64,000 bases of DNA from Yponomeuta sedellus (lineage: Eukaryota; Arthropoda; Insecta; Lepidoptera; Yponomeutidae). Location: contig OW203744.1 in NCBI GenBank assembly GCA_934045075.1, positions 5,953,795 through 6,017,794 of the forward strand, written 5' to 3'. How positions within the stretch are numbered: the first letter of the stretch is position 1; each line of letters opens with the position of its first letter. A program made the translations under genes and the position numbers. Shown piece by piece: positions 20,477-30,522 of this stretch. The notes under the pieces are model-generated. The model did not search any database. It was not told where the DNA came from and saw only the letters and a program-made list of their open reading frames with translations.

Positions 20477-21074
20477 GGTACAACATAACGCTACATAACT
20501 TAGAAAACAAAGTCATTTTTACATTCCCACGCTGGGAATCGAACCTGGATCTCTCATTTCCGAATCCGTTGTCGATGTCGATAAAATTAATAACCTATGG
20601 TGACGTGTGACATTATAATGCTAAATTCTGTAATTATTTAATTTCAATTTAATAATCCTATAAATTGTGTAATAATTGTTTAATTTGTATAAACTAATAA
20701 TTGACCAATTACAAAGTGACATCAAACTAATAATTTATTTGACATTGTACATAATCTTGTTTTTTATATTTGTACGCCGCAAGGTAAAATATGGAGCACC
20801 TGAAAGTTTTTCACCTGCAACTGTACGCATTACGATGTTTGTACCAGCCCATATATCACAAATACAGTATTTGTATTTGTTGTCGTACCCACTGGGCTAC
20901 CGCGCCGCTCTAATTAAATATCGTCGTCCTCAGGCTACCTTGTCCGACCAAGGCTGGACATAGCCCTCCTCTAATGAGGACTACACTGTTAGTGAAAAGG
21001 TTCGAACATAAGTGAGTGTAACAAGAGGGGGACGAGGGTAACAGGAGGAGAACACTGCTGGCGAGAAGCTTCGT
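20477..21074. other. SINE head fragment, then AT-rich DNA
   Basis: 20520-20580 is a minus-strand tRNA-like head (GCTGGGAATCGAACCTGGAT). 20880-21070 includes CCCTCCTCTAATGAGGAC, a degenerate LINE Z tail. The frame at 20676-20963 shows only hydrophobic AT-driven sequence. Confidence 0.45.
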
Positions 21075-21140
21075 ACATAATAAGTCATTTAGTTGTACTT
21101 AGTATAGAGCTAACGAGATCTGTGTAATATGAATATTTTT
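21075..21140 (+). repeat. SINE S4 3' fragment
   Basis: AAGTCATTTAGTTGTACTTA, GAGCTAACGAGATCTGTGTA and ATATGAATATTT match the 3' end of the element at 17203-17445. Confidence 0.55.
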
Positions 21141-21368
21141 TCTTCTTCTTCAGGCTATATTATGTAGTCCACTGCTGGACATAGCCCTCCCCTAATGAGC
21201 GCTAGAGCGCCCTGTCTTCAGCTTGCCGCATCCAGCATCTGCCGGCAGTTTTTCGCAGATCGTCATCCCACCTAGACGGAGTGCGTCCTACACTACGTTT
21301 GCCGAGTCGCGGTCTCCACTCAAGGACACGTTTACTCCAACGATTGTCGGTTATTCGCAAGATATTTT
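21141..21368 (-). mobile_element. LINE 3' tail, family Z
   Basis: On the minus strand it reads RVLEWRPRLGKRS, GRTPSRWDDDLRKTAGRCWM, RQAEDRALWRSLGEGYVQQW, then AAGAAGAAG. This is the RTE-like C-terminus with the familiar tail. Other copies are at 21565-21625, 37988-38098, 38904-38980, 49950-50028 and 58125-58165. Confidence 0.75.
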
Positions 21369-21564
21369 TAATTTTTTTATTTCACTATAGATTTGGCATG
21401 GCATTGTATATCATCGATGGTGGTCGAAGGTCTAAGGGACACAAACCAGGGGGTGGGCAGTAGCGCCCCTTGCAGTACAATTCCACCAAACTGCGATCCC
21501 CAACCCGCATGCCCAGCGTGGGGATTATGGGCACTACCCCCCAATGATGGCACAACGTTGCACT

Positions 21565-21645
21565 ATGGCGCTCATTAGGGGAGGGCTATGTCCAGCAGTG
21601 GACTAATATAGCCTGAAGAAGAAAAAGGAAAGAAGAAGAAAAGGT
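21565..21645 (+). mobile_element. LINE 3' tail, family Z, short copy
   Basis: Holds ALWRSLGEGYVQQWT then ATATAGCCTGAAGAAGAA and an A/G-rich tail. Confidence 0.65.
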
Positions 21646-22830
21646 CGAAGGTGGTGGTATTACTCTGGATATATAAAGTTCATGCTGAGCACGCTAAAGC
21701 CATTTTACCCGTTCATCATGCTATGACCTAATTTCCGATTACTTAGGGCAGTACTTACTTAGTTCAACTCCATCATATCGACCACGGAAGGTGTAATTTG
21801 AGTGTTTGAAAGCATTACAATTAAACTAATTGAGGTTGGAACAAAGGCTAACTTACTTTCTCGTACAGTCGACAGCATGTCTGCATGCTCTATCCTATTC
21901 TACTTGACCGACCCGGGCGTTCGCTCACAGAGTTCAGAAACAGTGCGTCTATAGATGTGTCATTTCAAAACTGTAGCCACAATTTCCCTAATAAAATAAA
22001 GAAATCAATGAGTCAATCGGCTATCTTGCTGTAGATACCTCAACGCTAATTGTAACAGGTATAGATTTATTATAGATTTATTTCATTCATTATCTCCTTC
22101 ATTCTGGAAATAGGTACCACCCCGTCATCGATTTATTGACTTTGATAGTAACTATTTTAAGAATTGTTTACACCTACTCGTATAGAAAAGCTGAACAAAA
22201 TGAGTAATGGGCCGCGGAAAAATTCCAATGGAAAGATTCCGGGGAATCATCCCAAAATAGAAAAATTCCCGCGCAAAACTAAAGTGGGTTTTTATGTGGG
22301 TGATAAGTTCTATGCTTATTGGGCCCACAAAACTAGGTACTCGTTTTAGACAGAAAGGCGGCTAAATAACACACAGATCTCATAATCTACAAACATCTCA
22401 ACTGGGAAAGCAGACGGATAATGCGGGTAGCATGCTTTAAATTCTATATAAATGAAATGAAGTGAAAATAAATTTATTAACACACACGTTTAGCTATAAC
22501 TACGACATTAGCAGTAGCCACCACACAAGGTCGGGCCTGAATCGTGGTGGCCTAAAAAAGAGAAATAGCAAATTGATTGCTGACTAGATTTTTTTCAAAA
22601 TTTATGAGTGCAGTGCATTTAAGCAATATCATTCCAATTTAAAAGTTGGATGTGGTGGCCTGAGATAATTTTTCAGCAGCCACAAAAGTACAAGTAATAT
22701 ACTTAACCTAGTAGGTACCTGCCCCTATCTTGTCACCAATCTGTATAAGCATTAGTGACTCGTGACACTATTTTTACTTAAATCGAGCTGTATTGCGATG
22801 ACTCGCCACCGGACTAAATACATATTATTA
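21646..22830. other. No gene seen
   Basis: AT-rich DNA. Frames at 22164-22349 have no family features. A retroelement-like 3' end (GTGAAAATAAATTTATTAAC) occurs near 22458. Confidence 0.45.
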
Positions 22831-22831
22831 A

Positions 22832-23032
22832 CTAGCTGTGGCCCGCGGTGTTACCCGCGGTTTATCGATTTTCCCATGGGAATAAGATATTTTCCCGCAG
22901 TAAAACCTAGCCTATATGTGAATGTGTGTCAGGGTGTCAGCTAACTCCATACCAAATTTTATTAAAATCGCTCCAGCCGTTTAGACGTGAAGAAGTAAAA
23001 ACATTCACACTCACAACGTTAATAATATTAGT
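22832..23032 (-). mobile_element. Non-autonomous Helitron, family H2
   Basis: The plus strand begins ACTAGCTGTGGCCCGCGGTG, the inverted CTAG end with its GC hairpin. It contains GGTGTCAGCTAACTCCATAC and ATCGCTCCAGCCGTTTAGAC and ends TAATATTAGTG. Same family: 40110-40629, 48080-48186, and fragments at 13672, 52556 and 59095-59165. Confidence 0.65.
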
Positions 23033-23465
23033 GTATATTTTTCCTATCTTTTCGTTTATAATATTAGTATATTTTTTTCCTATCTTTTCCCAACCATAAA
23101 AGATAATTTTCTTATGACCTAATGTTTTAGAGCCTGGACATAGATATTCGTAGAGTACGTAGGAGTGTAGAATACGTTCACTATCCGCAGTGACGCGTCA
23201 TTGCATCCACGGAGGGCTAATTAAGATCAGCAAATACTGGCGGAATCCTGAGTTTCCGATGAGTCAAGTAGCCATTATTAAAACAGCTATCACACGCAGG
23301 ACGCCATTTATAGTTTGGCCTACGTACTAACGTACCTTATCTTCTGTTTGAACAAAAAAAGGATACTGACTCATGCTCTTTCAGTGCTTTATCGTTGCGT
23401 AGGTAGATACTTAACAAGAGCCCGGAAACAGAAAGTAAATAAAACCCTATAGGTGGGTGGGATTT
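23033..23465. other. No gene seen
   Basis: A short tandem echo of the Helitron end (TAATATTAGT...TTCCTATCTTTT, twice, 23025-23095), then unique-looking DNA. Confidence 0.4.
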
Positions 23466-23819
23466 CAGAATACGGTCACTATCATCAGCAACTCGTTATG
23501 TCCCCACCGAGGGGCACGGTGCCTTCCCTGAGGAAGGTATAGGCGATACTGTACCACGGGGGCCAAGTCCGGATTGGTGGAGGCTTGCAAGACTAGTGGC
23601 TGTTCTCACTGTCAGAAGTTTTAAAGCCTCTGACTTGGCTTTACGACTCCATCTATCGACGGCAGACCTACTGCTCAACGTGCCTTGCGTAGTACGGAAC
23701 CGCTCGGAAAAATGCCACTAGCGTTAGTCATAGACGGTCACCCATCCATGCACTGAACGCGCCCTTTGTTGCCTAACCTTCGTGATTGTTTAAGATCACT
23801 CAGGCAGAATACGGTCACT
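23466..23819 (-). mobile_element. 5S-rRNA-derived SINE, subfamily B, with 15-bp target duplication
   Basis: CAGAATACGGTCACT is duplicated perfectly at 23466-23480 and 23805-23819. The insert 23481-23804 is minus-strand. The 5S-like head contains ATGGATGGGTGACCGTCTAT and GGTTAGGCAACAAAGGGCGC. The 3' end is (TGATGA)-type. The long duplication supports target-primed retroposition. Confidence 0.85.
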
Positions 23820-24104
23820 GTACGCATTATTATTGCGTCCAGAGAGATCTAATTATGCGTAGAGCACATTGTCTCACGAAATATTGCCGAATAATGCTGT
23901 TTGCGATAGCAATGAGTATGGAATTTGAGAGACGATTAGCAGTTGTTCAGATAGATCAGGATTTCTTGCGCGGCAGGCACGGATCTAGGGCAGGGGGGGT
24001 CCCCCTTCTCTGCCTCCTTCTCTCACTGGGGCGGCAGAGGTCAGCAGCGAAGTTTTAGTTTAGGAAAATAATTTCTCTGCAATCTGTTAAATAAGGACTT
24101 TGGA
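23820..24104. other. No gene seen
   Basis: Unique-looking DNA. A C/G-rich patch at 23985-24035 gives a short frame without features. Confidence 0.4.
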
Positions 24105-24275
24105 AATTAACAAAAAAAAATGGACAAAAAACTCCAAAGACTAAGTTTGGAGTTTTTTTGTGCATTTTTTCTCCAAAATTATCGAGATTTTGAAATGGAC
24201 ACCTAGTTGGACTTGTAGCTTTCATTAAGCTGCTGTATCAGCGCTACTTGAATAAAAGCTTTTCATTTCATTGCA
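24105..24275 (+). repeat. Retroelement 3' UTR, family W
   Basis: TTTTGTGCATTTTTTCTCCA, then TGAATAAAAGCTTTTCATTT. Related segments are at 48360-48465 (plus) and 59625-59740 (minus). Confidence 0.5.
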
Positions 24276-24424
24276 ATTCGTTGATTTGTTCGAGCGATTT
24301 CTACGCCTGAGCCGAGTCAGCGGAAGCACTCTGTCCAGGCGGCGGTAGTCTGAAGGGGCGCAAAATTCACGTACACGTTTGAGTTACATTAATGAGTACC
24401 ATTTATGCATTTTTATATTATAGA

Positions 24425-24597
24425 CTAGCTGACCCAGCGAACTTCGTACAGTCTAATATTCGATTCTTTGTTTTTATTTTATTTTTCTCTCCGTAACAAC
24501 CATCCTCGTACTTCAAGGAATAGTCTAAAAAACAATTAGTGAAATCCGTTCAGCTGCTCTCGAGATTTGATTCAGCGATTCATTTTTATATTATAGA
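24425..24597 (-). mobile_element. Non-autonomous Helitron, family H1
   Basis: The inverted 3' end CTAGCTGACCCAGCGAACTT follows a host A (T on the element strand). The 5' end reads TCTATAATATAAAAATGAAT after a host A. Both termini and the A/T target are intact. Confidence 0.75.
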
Positions 24598-24607
24598 TAA
24601 CACAAAA

Positions 24608-24806
24608 CCTCATGCCTATAACCCAGAGGCGTAGGCAGAGACCAGGGACTGCCACTTGCCACGATCCTGACAGATCATCTTCGCTGCATCAACGTTCATA
24701 AGCCGTTGCATGCACGCACACCGCTTTCGGGCGCTTTTTATCTTCCCCTTTGCTAATGCATCCCCTGTTTGGTCGAAGTATGTCCGTCTGGGACGTCCCT
24801 TACGTT
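24608..24806 (-). mobile_element. LINE 3' tail, family Y
   Basis: Reverse complement encodes GRPRRTYFDQTGDALAKGK, RRCACMQRLMNVDAAKMICQ and GKWQSLVSAYASGL. 5' truncated. Confidence 0.7.
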
Positions 24807-25095
24807 AAATTTATAATGATTAGTAATTGTGTTTCCCCTGCCCGCTAAACCTTGCTTGCGCTGTTTTGTTTTTGTACATTTACGAGTGTGTGCGCAAAGT
24901 TAAGTAAATGGTTTATCTATCTATCTAAATAGGTACATATTTTGACACTTCGTAAACGACAAAACTGATAACCCAACACCGTGCCTTGCCTGATGTTACC
25001 TAGTTTATTATTTACAGATTTTGTGTGTGAGATTTTGCAGCAAAGCCCACAAAAAGGTAGTTTTCTCTTTATTTAGGTACCTACTATATTTTAAA
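24807..25095. other. AT-rich DNA, short (TATC)n
   Basis: A four-unit TATC run lies near 24912-24928 after GTAAATGG. No gene. Confidence 0.4.
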
Positions 25096-25270
25096 TAGGG
25101 GATGTATTAGCAAAGGGAAGATAAAAAGTACCCGGAACCGGCGTGCGTGCATTCAACGACATATGAACGTTGATGAAGCGAAGGTGATCTGTCAAGATCG
25201 TGGCAAGTGGCAGTTCCTGGTCTCTGCCTACCCCTCTGGGATACAGGCGTGAGGTTATGTATGTATGTGT
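25096..25270 (+). mobile_element. LINE 3' tail, family Y, ending in TATG repeats
   Basis: Reads GDVLAKGKIKSTRNRRAC and QDRGKWQFLVSAYPSGIQA, then stop, followed by TTATGTATGTATG. It shows the seed of the TATG satellite found at 45676. Confidence 0.7.
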
Positions 25271-25366
25271 ACTATATTTTATGTATTTTTAAGTTCATGT
25301 CATATCAAAACGCGACTTTGGGAGAAATTTTGGACAGCGGCAGATTGCCATTGCATCCAATGTAAT

Positions 25367-26796
25367 AATATAATAATAAAAGCCTTTATTTTCCAAACAT
25401 TACAATTTTGAATAATTAAACTAATTCAATCATTTCAAAGTCATGCATTAAATTAAAATAAAATTATATAACATTGTTTATCATAAAGTAATAAATCAAT
25501 AACTATATTATTAAAATACTTATTTTATAATGAATTCAAATTTTCAAATTAAATAACATTGCATAAGGATTTAAAAAGTTTTACAAAATTTATATTATAA
25601 AATAATAAAATCATTCTTAATACATGCAACAACATTAATATATAAAACATTTTTAATAATATTAGGTAACATTTAAATTTCATTCACATTTGTTTGGATA
25701 CCCATTTGCGGGTGAAGGCCTCCTCCATCTCGTGCCACGTTTGTCGGTCCTGTGCGAGCCTGCTCCAGGTACAACCGGCTAGGGCTACTATGTCGTCACA
25801 CCATCGACGTCTTGGTCTTCCTACTGGACGGGTACGGTCACGAGGATACCAATGGAGAACTCTCTCGCTCCACCGTCCGTCTAATGATCTAGCGACGTGG
25901 CCTGCCCACCTCCATTTCAACTTACATGCCAACTCAGCGGCGTCGATAACTTTAGTTGTTTTCCTAATATCTCTATTACGTTTCCTATCTCTGAGCTTCA
26001 GTCCCAGCATACTGCGTTCCATGGCCCGCTGAAAGACTTGGAGCTTGTTGACTATATCTCTCGTTAGAGCCCAGGTTTGGCATCCGTATAATAGAGTAGG
26101 AAGTATTATGGTGTCCATAGCTTTTTTTTTAAGTTTCGTAGGTATTTTAGATTTGAAAATTTCTTTTAGGGACCAGTACTTCTTCCACGCATTTTTAATC
26201 CTACGATCTACTTCTTCTGCTGAAAGGTTAGAAAAACATATGCTCTGGCCCAGATATACATATCTTTCTACGTATTCAATGTTTTCAGATTGAATTTTAA
26301 TTGGCACTCGGTCGCTATTCGTCAAAAGGCAAGTTTTATCTGCATTCATATGAAGTCCACATTTACGACTCTCTTCATCAAGAGTTTTTAACATGTACTC
26401 TATTTCAGAGCTTTTTTCACTTATCAACACTATATCATCTGCAAAGCGCAAGTGGTTCAAGTATTCTCCGTTTACTTTAATACCCTTTCCGTGCCAGTTC
26501 AGTTGTTGGAAGATATGTTCCAATACGGCATTGAAAAGGTTAGGTGAAATAGGATCACCCTGCCGGACTCCTTTTTTAATGTGGAAGGGTTCTCCTTTTT
26601 TTTCTAATTTTACAAGAGACTTAGGTACTTTTGTTGTAGATCTCTTTTAAAATATTTATGTATTTTTCAGCTATTCCTTGCTCAGCTAGAGAGACCCAAA
26701 GAGACTCGTGGGAAATAGAATCAAATGCTTTTGAATTATCCACAAAAGCAATGTAGAGTCCCATGTCGTATCCAATGTAGTTGAATTCAATTGAAA
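25367..26796 (-). pseudogene. RTE-type LINE: reverse transcriptase (one frameshift) and 3' UTR
   Basis: 5'-truncated. Motif A reads YIAFVDNSKAFDSISHESLW (about 26720-26665). A one-base frameshift lies near 26635-26650. The frame then continues as GEPFHIKKGVRQGDPISPNL (motif B) and HLRFADDIVLISEKS (motif C, catalytic Asp pair). A long thumb and tail follow: HMNADKTCLL, VYLGQSICF, YGCQTWALTRDIV, KLKWRWAGHVARSLDGRWSE, GRPRRRWCDDIVALAG. The stop is at 25684-25686. The AT-rich 3' UTR (25367-25683) ends in a TTATTA-type tail on the minus strand. The endonuclease is absent. One frameshift in about 360 codons suggests a fairly recent death. Confidence 0.9.
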
Positions 26797-26893
26797 ACCC
26801 GGACATGCCCCCGAGGTGGAGTATGGCCTTACGTTCCTGCGATGCAGGAAGAGACCCGTGCTTCAACAGTGGGGACATAAGAGTTCGTATCGA
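26797..26893 (+). mobile_element. 5S-derived SINE, 3' fragment (subfamily A)
   Basis: ACCCGGACATGCCCCCGAGG, then AGGAAGAGACCCGTGC and CAGTGGGGACATA. It abuts the truncated 5' end of the RTE copy. Confidence 0.65.
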
Positions 26894-27904
26894 TGGTCTC
26901 GAATTGACCCAGACACAGTTACGTAATAGCAGGGTTAAACATGCTCCAAACGCATGCGTTTTCTGCTAAACGCGTACGGCGTAACTGATAAGGGAATAGG
27001 TACATCCACGGAGGCGTACCTATGTTGCCGAGCGCGTGCGATGCCCTTCAGCCATATTAAAAAATAAATACACCCATCTCGCACGCACCCCACCGGTTTC
27101 TGTATTAGGAATTTCACTGAGTACATACTGTACCTAGCATATATAATAAGAATACTTTAATTTGTAAAACCAAGAGTATCTGCCAACAAACTGTTGTGCA
27201 GTTTGGCAGAATTATTTTTTTGTATTTTCTTTTGTTTTTCCTTGAATAAATGTGTTCAATCAATCAAGTAACGTTCTGTCACGTTTTTTTCTTCGAAATT
27301 CGAAGAGACGGCACTACAGATAACTATTTACTTAGCGAAATTCACAATTCAGAAATTGGCCCCGTTGTTGTCGTTGATGTTGTATAACTTTTTTAAATAA
27401 TAAAACCGAAACGATTTCAACTTTGCTTTATTTGTAGACGGATAAGCAGGTAAAATAGGCAGATCTATACTGAGCCAAATTCGATAGCGAATGGCGATAA
27501 ACAAACCGTTGCTAGGCAACGACTTGTTTACACCTTAAAGGCAGATGTTAACAACCTTTTCTAGAAATCGTTTTCATACAAATAATAATCGTTCCTCCTA
27601 CTAATGTAAAATGCTTATTTATGTTTATGATTTTATTGTGAAAGGCTAAACCGATTTGAATATTCAAATCGGGACATATGACAACACTGAAATATGAAAT
27701 TTGAAACACAGATTTAACAAACATCTACGCGAGCCATGCCGCATGATTTTCCTAATAAAATTAAGCGCGTTTTAGCAAAAAACATACAAACTCTTCAACT
27801 TTATAATATTAATAAGTACCTATAGATGCTACTATGAAAATGAGTAGATTGGGACGTACTGCAAATATTGCAATAAAAGAAAGTTCTTAGTATATATTTT
27901 TATT
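26894..27904. other. Intergenic DNA; isolated MITE arm and an RFX-type X-box
   Basis: 27300-27363 is a lone inverted-repeat arm matching the MITE at 14255 (GAAATTCACAATTCAGAAAT). GTTGCTAGGCAAC at 27508-27520 fits the X-box consensus RYYNYYNRRNRAC. 27130-27260 looks like a retroelement 3' UTR. No coding exon is recognised. Confidence 0.45.
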
Positions 27905-28222
27905 CATATGTTCACACTAATCATCACTGTCACTGGCCAAAGAGGAGGATGAATTTGTGTCTCCGGAGACTTAAATTATAAATTCATCAATGACATTAAC
28001 CATTACACCATCAAATTCGGCGTTTTCTTCTTTTCTTTAATTAAGTGTTCAACACAACGTTGCCATGCTGATGGAGTAATTTTACTTATTGCCTCACCTA
28101 ACAGGACCTTTATTTAGTTCAGCCATTTAAAAAGTTTTATTTTTGTCAGCAACATGGCCTGTTACTTGCCCCCATATGATTTCTATCGGATTTAATTCAC
28201 AATGATATGGGGCAGTCTATAT
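27905..28222 (-). pseudogene. Tc1/IS630-type DDE transposase, C-terminal remnant
   Basis: Reads YHCELNPIEIIWGQVTGHVA (the NPIE-x-x-W block with the last catalytic acidic residue), DKNKTF, then across stops MAELNK, ISMATLC and a Glu/Lys-rich stretch. It ends with Ser/Asp-rich TNSSSSLASDSDD. At least four stops or frameshifts. No inverted termini could be tied to it. Confidence 0.65.
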
Positions 28223-28668
28223 TTTTGGTTGTGCCATTTTGTCACACATATATGCTATATACTTATGCCATATACACGTATTGACAAACGACTAAACTTC
28301 ACTTGTTGACATAAACTAAATTTCCCAAAATGTTTGTCACACCTGAATTTCATCCTGGATGTTTCTTTTTCTGTAGGGCTGTCGCGTAAAATTAATGTCG
28401 AATTTTTTATAGTTTTTCGAAATAACAAGGTAATATGAATGTTATTTGAGTGATTCTAGTTAAATATGCTGCAATAGAAATTGTTAAAAAATAGTTAGCA
28501 AGTAAAAGGCTATAATCATGTAAACAATAGAAGATTTGTAAAACGTTTGTTGTGATAACCCTAAATTGGTTTGTTTACCTCTATTCTTTATCGAGTTTGG
28601 CAGAACTGTAGTCAACGTGTGAGGTGGTAATGATGAAAAATGAGGAAAATTTCGAAATGTGCGACGTA
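28223..28668. other. AT-rich DNA, possible further transposase relics
   Basis: It would hold the upstream part of the transposase, but no DDE motif is readable. Confidence 0.35.
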
Positions 28669-28881
28669 CAGTGCGTTCACATTAACTTGACGCGTGAGAG
28701 AATTGGTAGCATTGAGATGTTTACTGTTACCATGTTAAATAAGAAATCATTCCCATTACTTGGGAAAAATAAAAGGATTGAGGGCTTATCTTACCATCTT
28801 CCGATTAGGTCCAAAAGCTAATTGACATGTTATGTCCTTGTTACCAATTCTCTCACGCGTCAAGTTAATGTAAACGCACTA
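28669..28881. mobile_element. 213-bp MITE with about 41-bp inverted termini, TA flanks
   Basis: The left end starts CAGTGCGTTCACATTAACTT and the right end inverted starts TAGTGCGTTTACATTAACTT. The match continues through GACGCGTGAGAGAATTGGTA. TA lies at 28667-28668 and 28882-28883. A short frame across it is not a gene. Confidence 0.8.
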
Positions 28882-29302
28882 TAATTTAAATATTTGAAAA
28901 TTATAGATAGAAAAAGAAATTTAAAAAATGGTGTAAAGAGGTTTGCACCGTTACAATATACTCCTCCTATTTATAAAAACACGAAACCACTCAAGGGACT
29001 CTCCATAAACGCAGTAGTCCGTAGTAGAGTGTCGGAAGATTTCAGAAGTTTTCTTACCTGTTATTGCGATTATTTTGTTATGAACAACTGTAACTAAATT
29101 ATATTGATAACGTAGGCAAGGTCGATTCACTATCACGCCTGGCCCGTTTTTTATTTTATTTTATTAATTAGGTACACCAACAGCAAGCACGCAAACATGA
29201 TAAAGCTTATACTAAAAGTGACTTAGTGGCTATCGAGTATGCCAATTAAAGGTATACACAGCATTTTTAGACTTAATTATACGCAGACGACTAGAAACGC
29301 AG
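28882..29302. other. No gene seen
   Basis: AT-rich DNA; overlapping small frames with no features. Confidence 0.4.
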
Positions 29303-29351
29303 AGGTTAGGCCATACTCCACCACGGGGGCCAATTCCGGGTAATTAGTTAA
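29287..29351 (-). mobile_element. Short 5S-SINE fragment between ATTATACGCAG repeats
   Basis: The core 29303-29340 (TTAGGCCATACTCCACCACG, GGGGCCAATTCCGGG) is the SINE body. ATTATACGCAG occurs on both sides (29276-29286, 29352-29362), as for a very truncated retroposition. Confidence 0.55.
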
Positions 29352-29362
29352 ATTATACGCAG

Positions 29363-29732
29363 TTTAAATTTTCATTTATTTCAGTAATAAAAGTAGACAT
29401 GGAAGCATAAGACACGATTTTGTTCCTATTATTTTTTTTATATAGGCGGGAAAAAAGGAGTTCTAATATAATTTTTCAACCTTTGATTCAAATATTGTAT
29501 TGGTAAATAAAAATTACATAAAACTTATGTCGTTACCTGTATTTATTTAGGTACATGGCATTAAAGTGTTATTTATTTATAGGGTCCATTCTTCGCTACT
29601 GAGTGGTGGTCAAGAACATACGTTGGAAGATAATTTATTATTTTTATTTATTCTCAGTATTTTTTTTTTCATCCACAGATTTTTTCTGGCACTACAATCT
29701 ACATCTACTCTCCCCGTCAACGTAGGTTACCT
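29363..29732. other. No gene seen
   Basis: AT-rich DNA with several T-runs. Confidence 0.4.
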
Positions 29733-30039
29733 GAGTGCTTAGTGCGAGTTTTTTAACTACTCGATCGCGTTAACGTAAACTCATATTTCTATGGCATCGA
29801 GGAAGCGCCACCTAGCGACAAGTATGGAAATTAAAATTGCTGAGTGCGAATGGTAATGGTTTACGTTGAGAAGTGAACACGTTTACCAGCCAAAACACGA
29901 ATAAACGCGAGTGCGAGTTGTACTGTGACAGCGTTTTGCCAGTTCGAACGGTTAACTTACTCATACTCACTACTCAATGCTCGATTAACGCGTTAGTAAA
30001 GTTATTCGATTGGATCTGTCAAACTCGCACTAAGCACTC
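29733..30039. mobile_element. 307-bp inverted-repeat element (family CCW) in a CCTGG site
   Basis: Perfect 19-bp terminal repeats GAGTGCTTAGTGCGAGTTT (29733-29751 and inverted at 30021-30039). The flanks are CC-T before and T-GG after. Inverted relative to 18536-18842. Confidence 0.8.
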
Positions 30040-30287
30040 TGGAAGAAAATACTAAGTATTTAGTTTACTTAATAGTTAACTTTTTACAAAGGCGAGCTTA
30101 ATCTCGGCTCTCTACAAAATGTTTTTTACTGGAGTTGAGAACAAATTTAATACAGTTAATTTAATTAATGCAAGAAGTATCAACCCTCTATTAGTCATTT
30201 CTTGACTTGGATAGTATTTCTGAAATTGATCTAAACAAAAGCAGAAAGGGAATATGTGTGTATTCACACCACCTTTAATAAAAACCA
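30040..30287. other. LINE 3' scrap and AT-rich DNA
   Basis: TTACAAAGGCGAGCTTAATC at about 30086-30105 is a retroelement 3' UTR block also present at 16303-16321. Confidence 0.4.
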
Positions 30288-30522
30288 TAAATCATCATCA
30301 CCCATTACGTCCCTACCAAGGGTCACGGGTCTCTTCCCTGAGGAAGGTACTACATACCACCACCACGGGGGCCAAGTCCGGATTGGTGGAGGCTTGCAAT
30401 GCTAGTGGCTGGTCTTACTGTCAGAACTTTTCAAGCCGCCCTAAGTTTTCTGACTTGGCTTAACGACTCTCATCTATCGTCGGCAGCAGATCTGAAACAC
30501 GGAACCGCCGGGGCTACGAGCG
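30288..30522 (-). mobile_element. 5S-derived SINE, subfamily B, internally deleted
   Basis: The 3' tail ATCATCATCACCCATTACGT is on the left and the CACGGGGGCCAAGTCCGGAT block is in the middle. The right side jumps from ACGGAACCGC to GGGGCTACGAGCGATTC, so the 5S-like promoter core is missing. Confidence 0.7.

Noticed and set aside
25694..26650. Plus-strand frames opposite the 26-kb reverse transcriptase
   Set aside because: Antisense shadows of a clear minus-strand reverse transcriptase.
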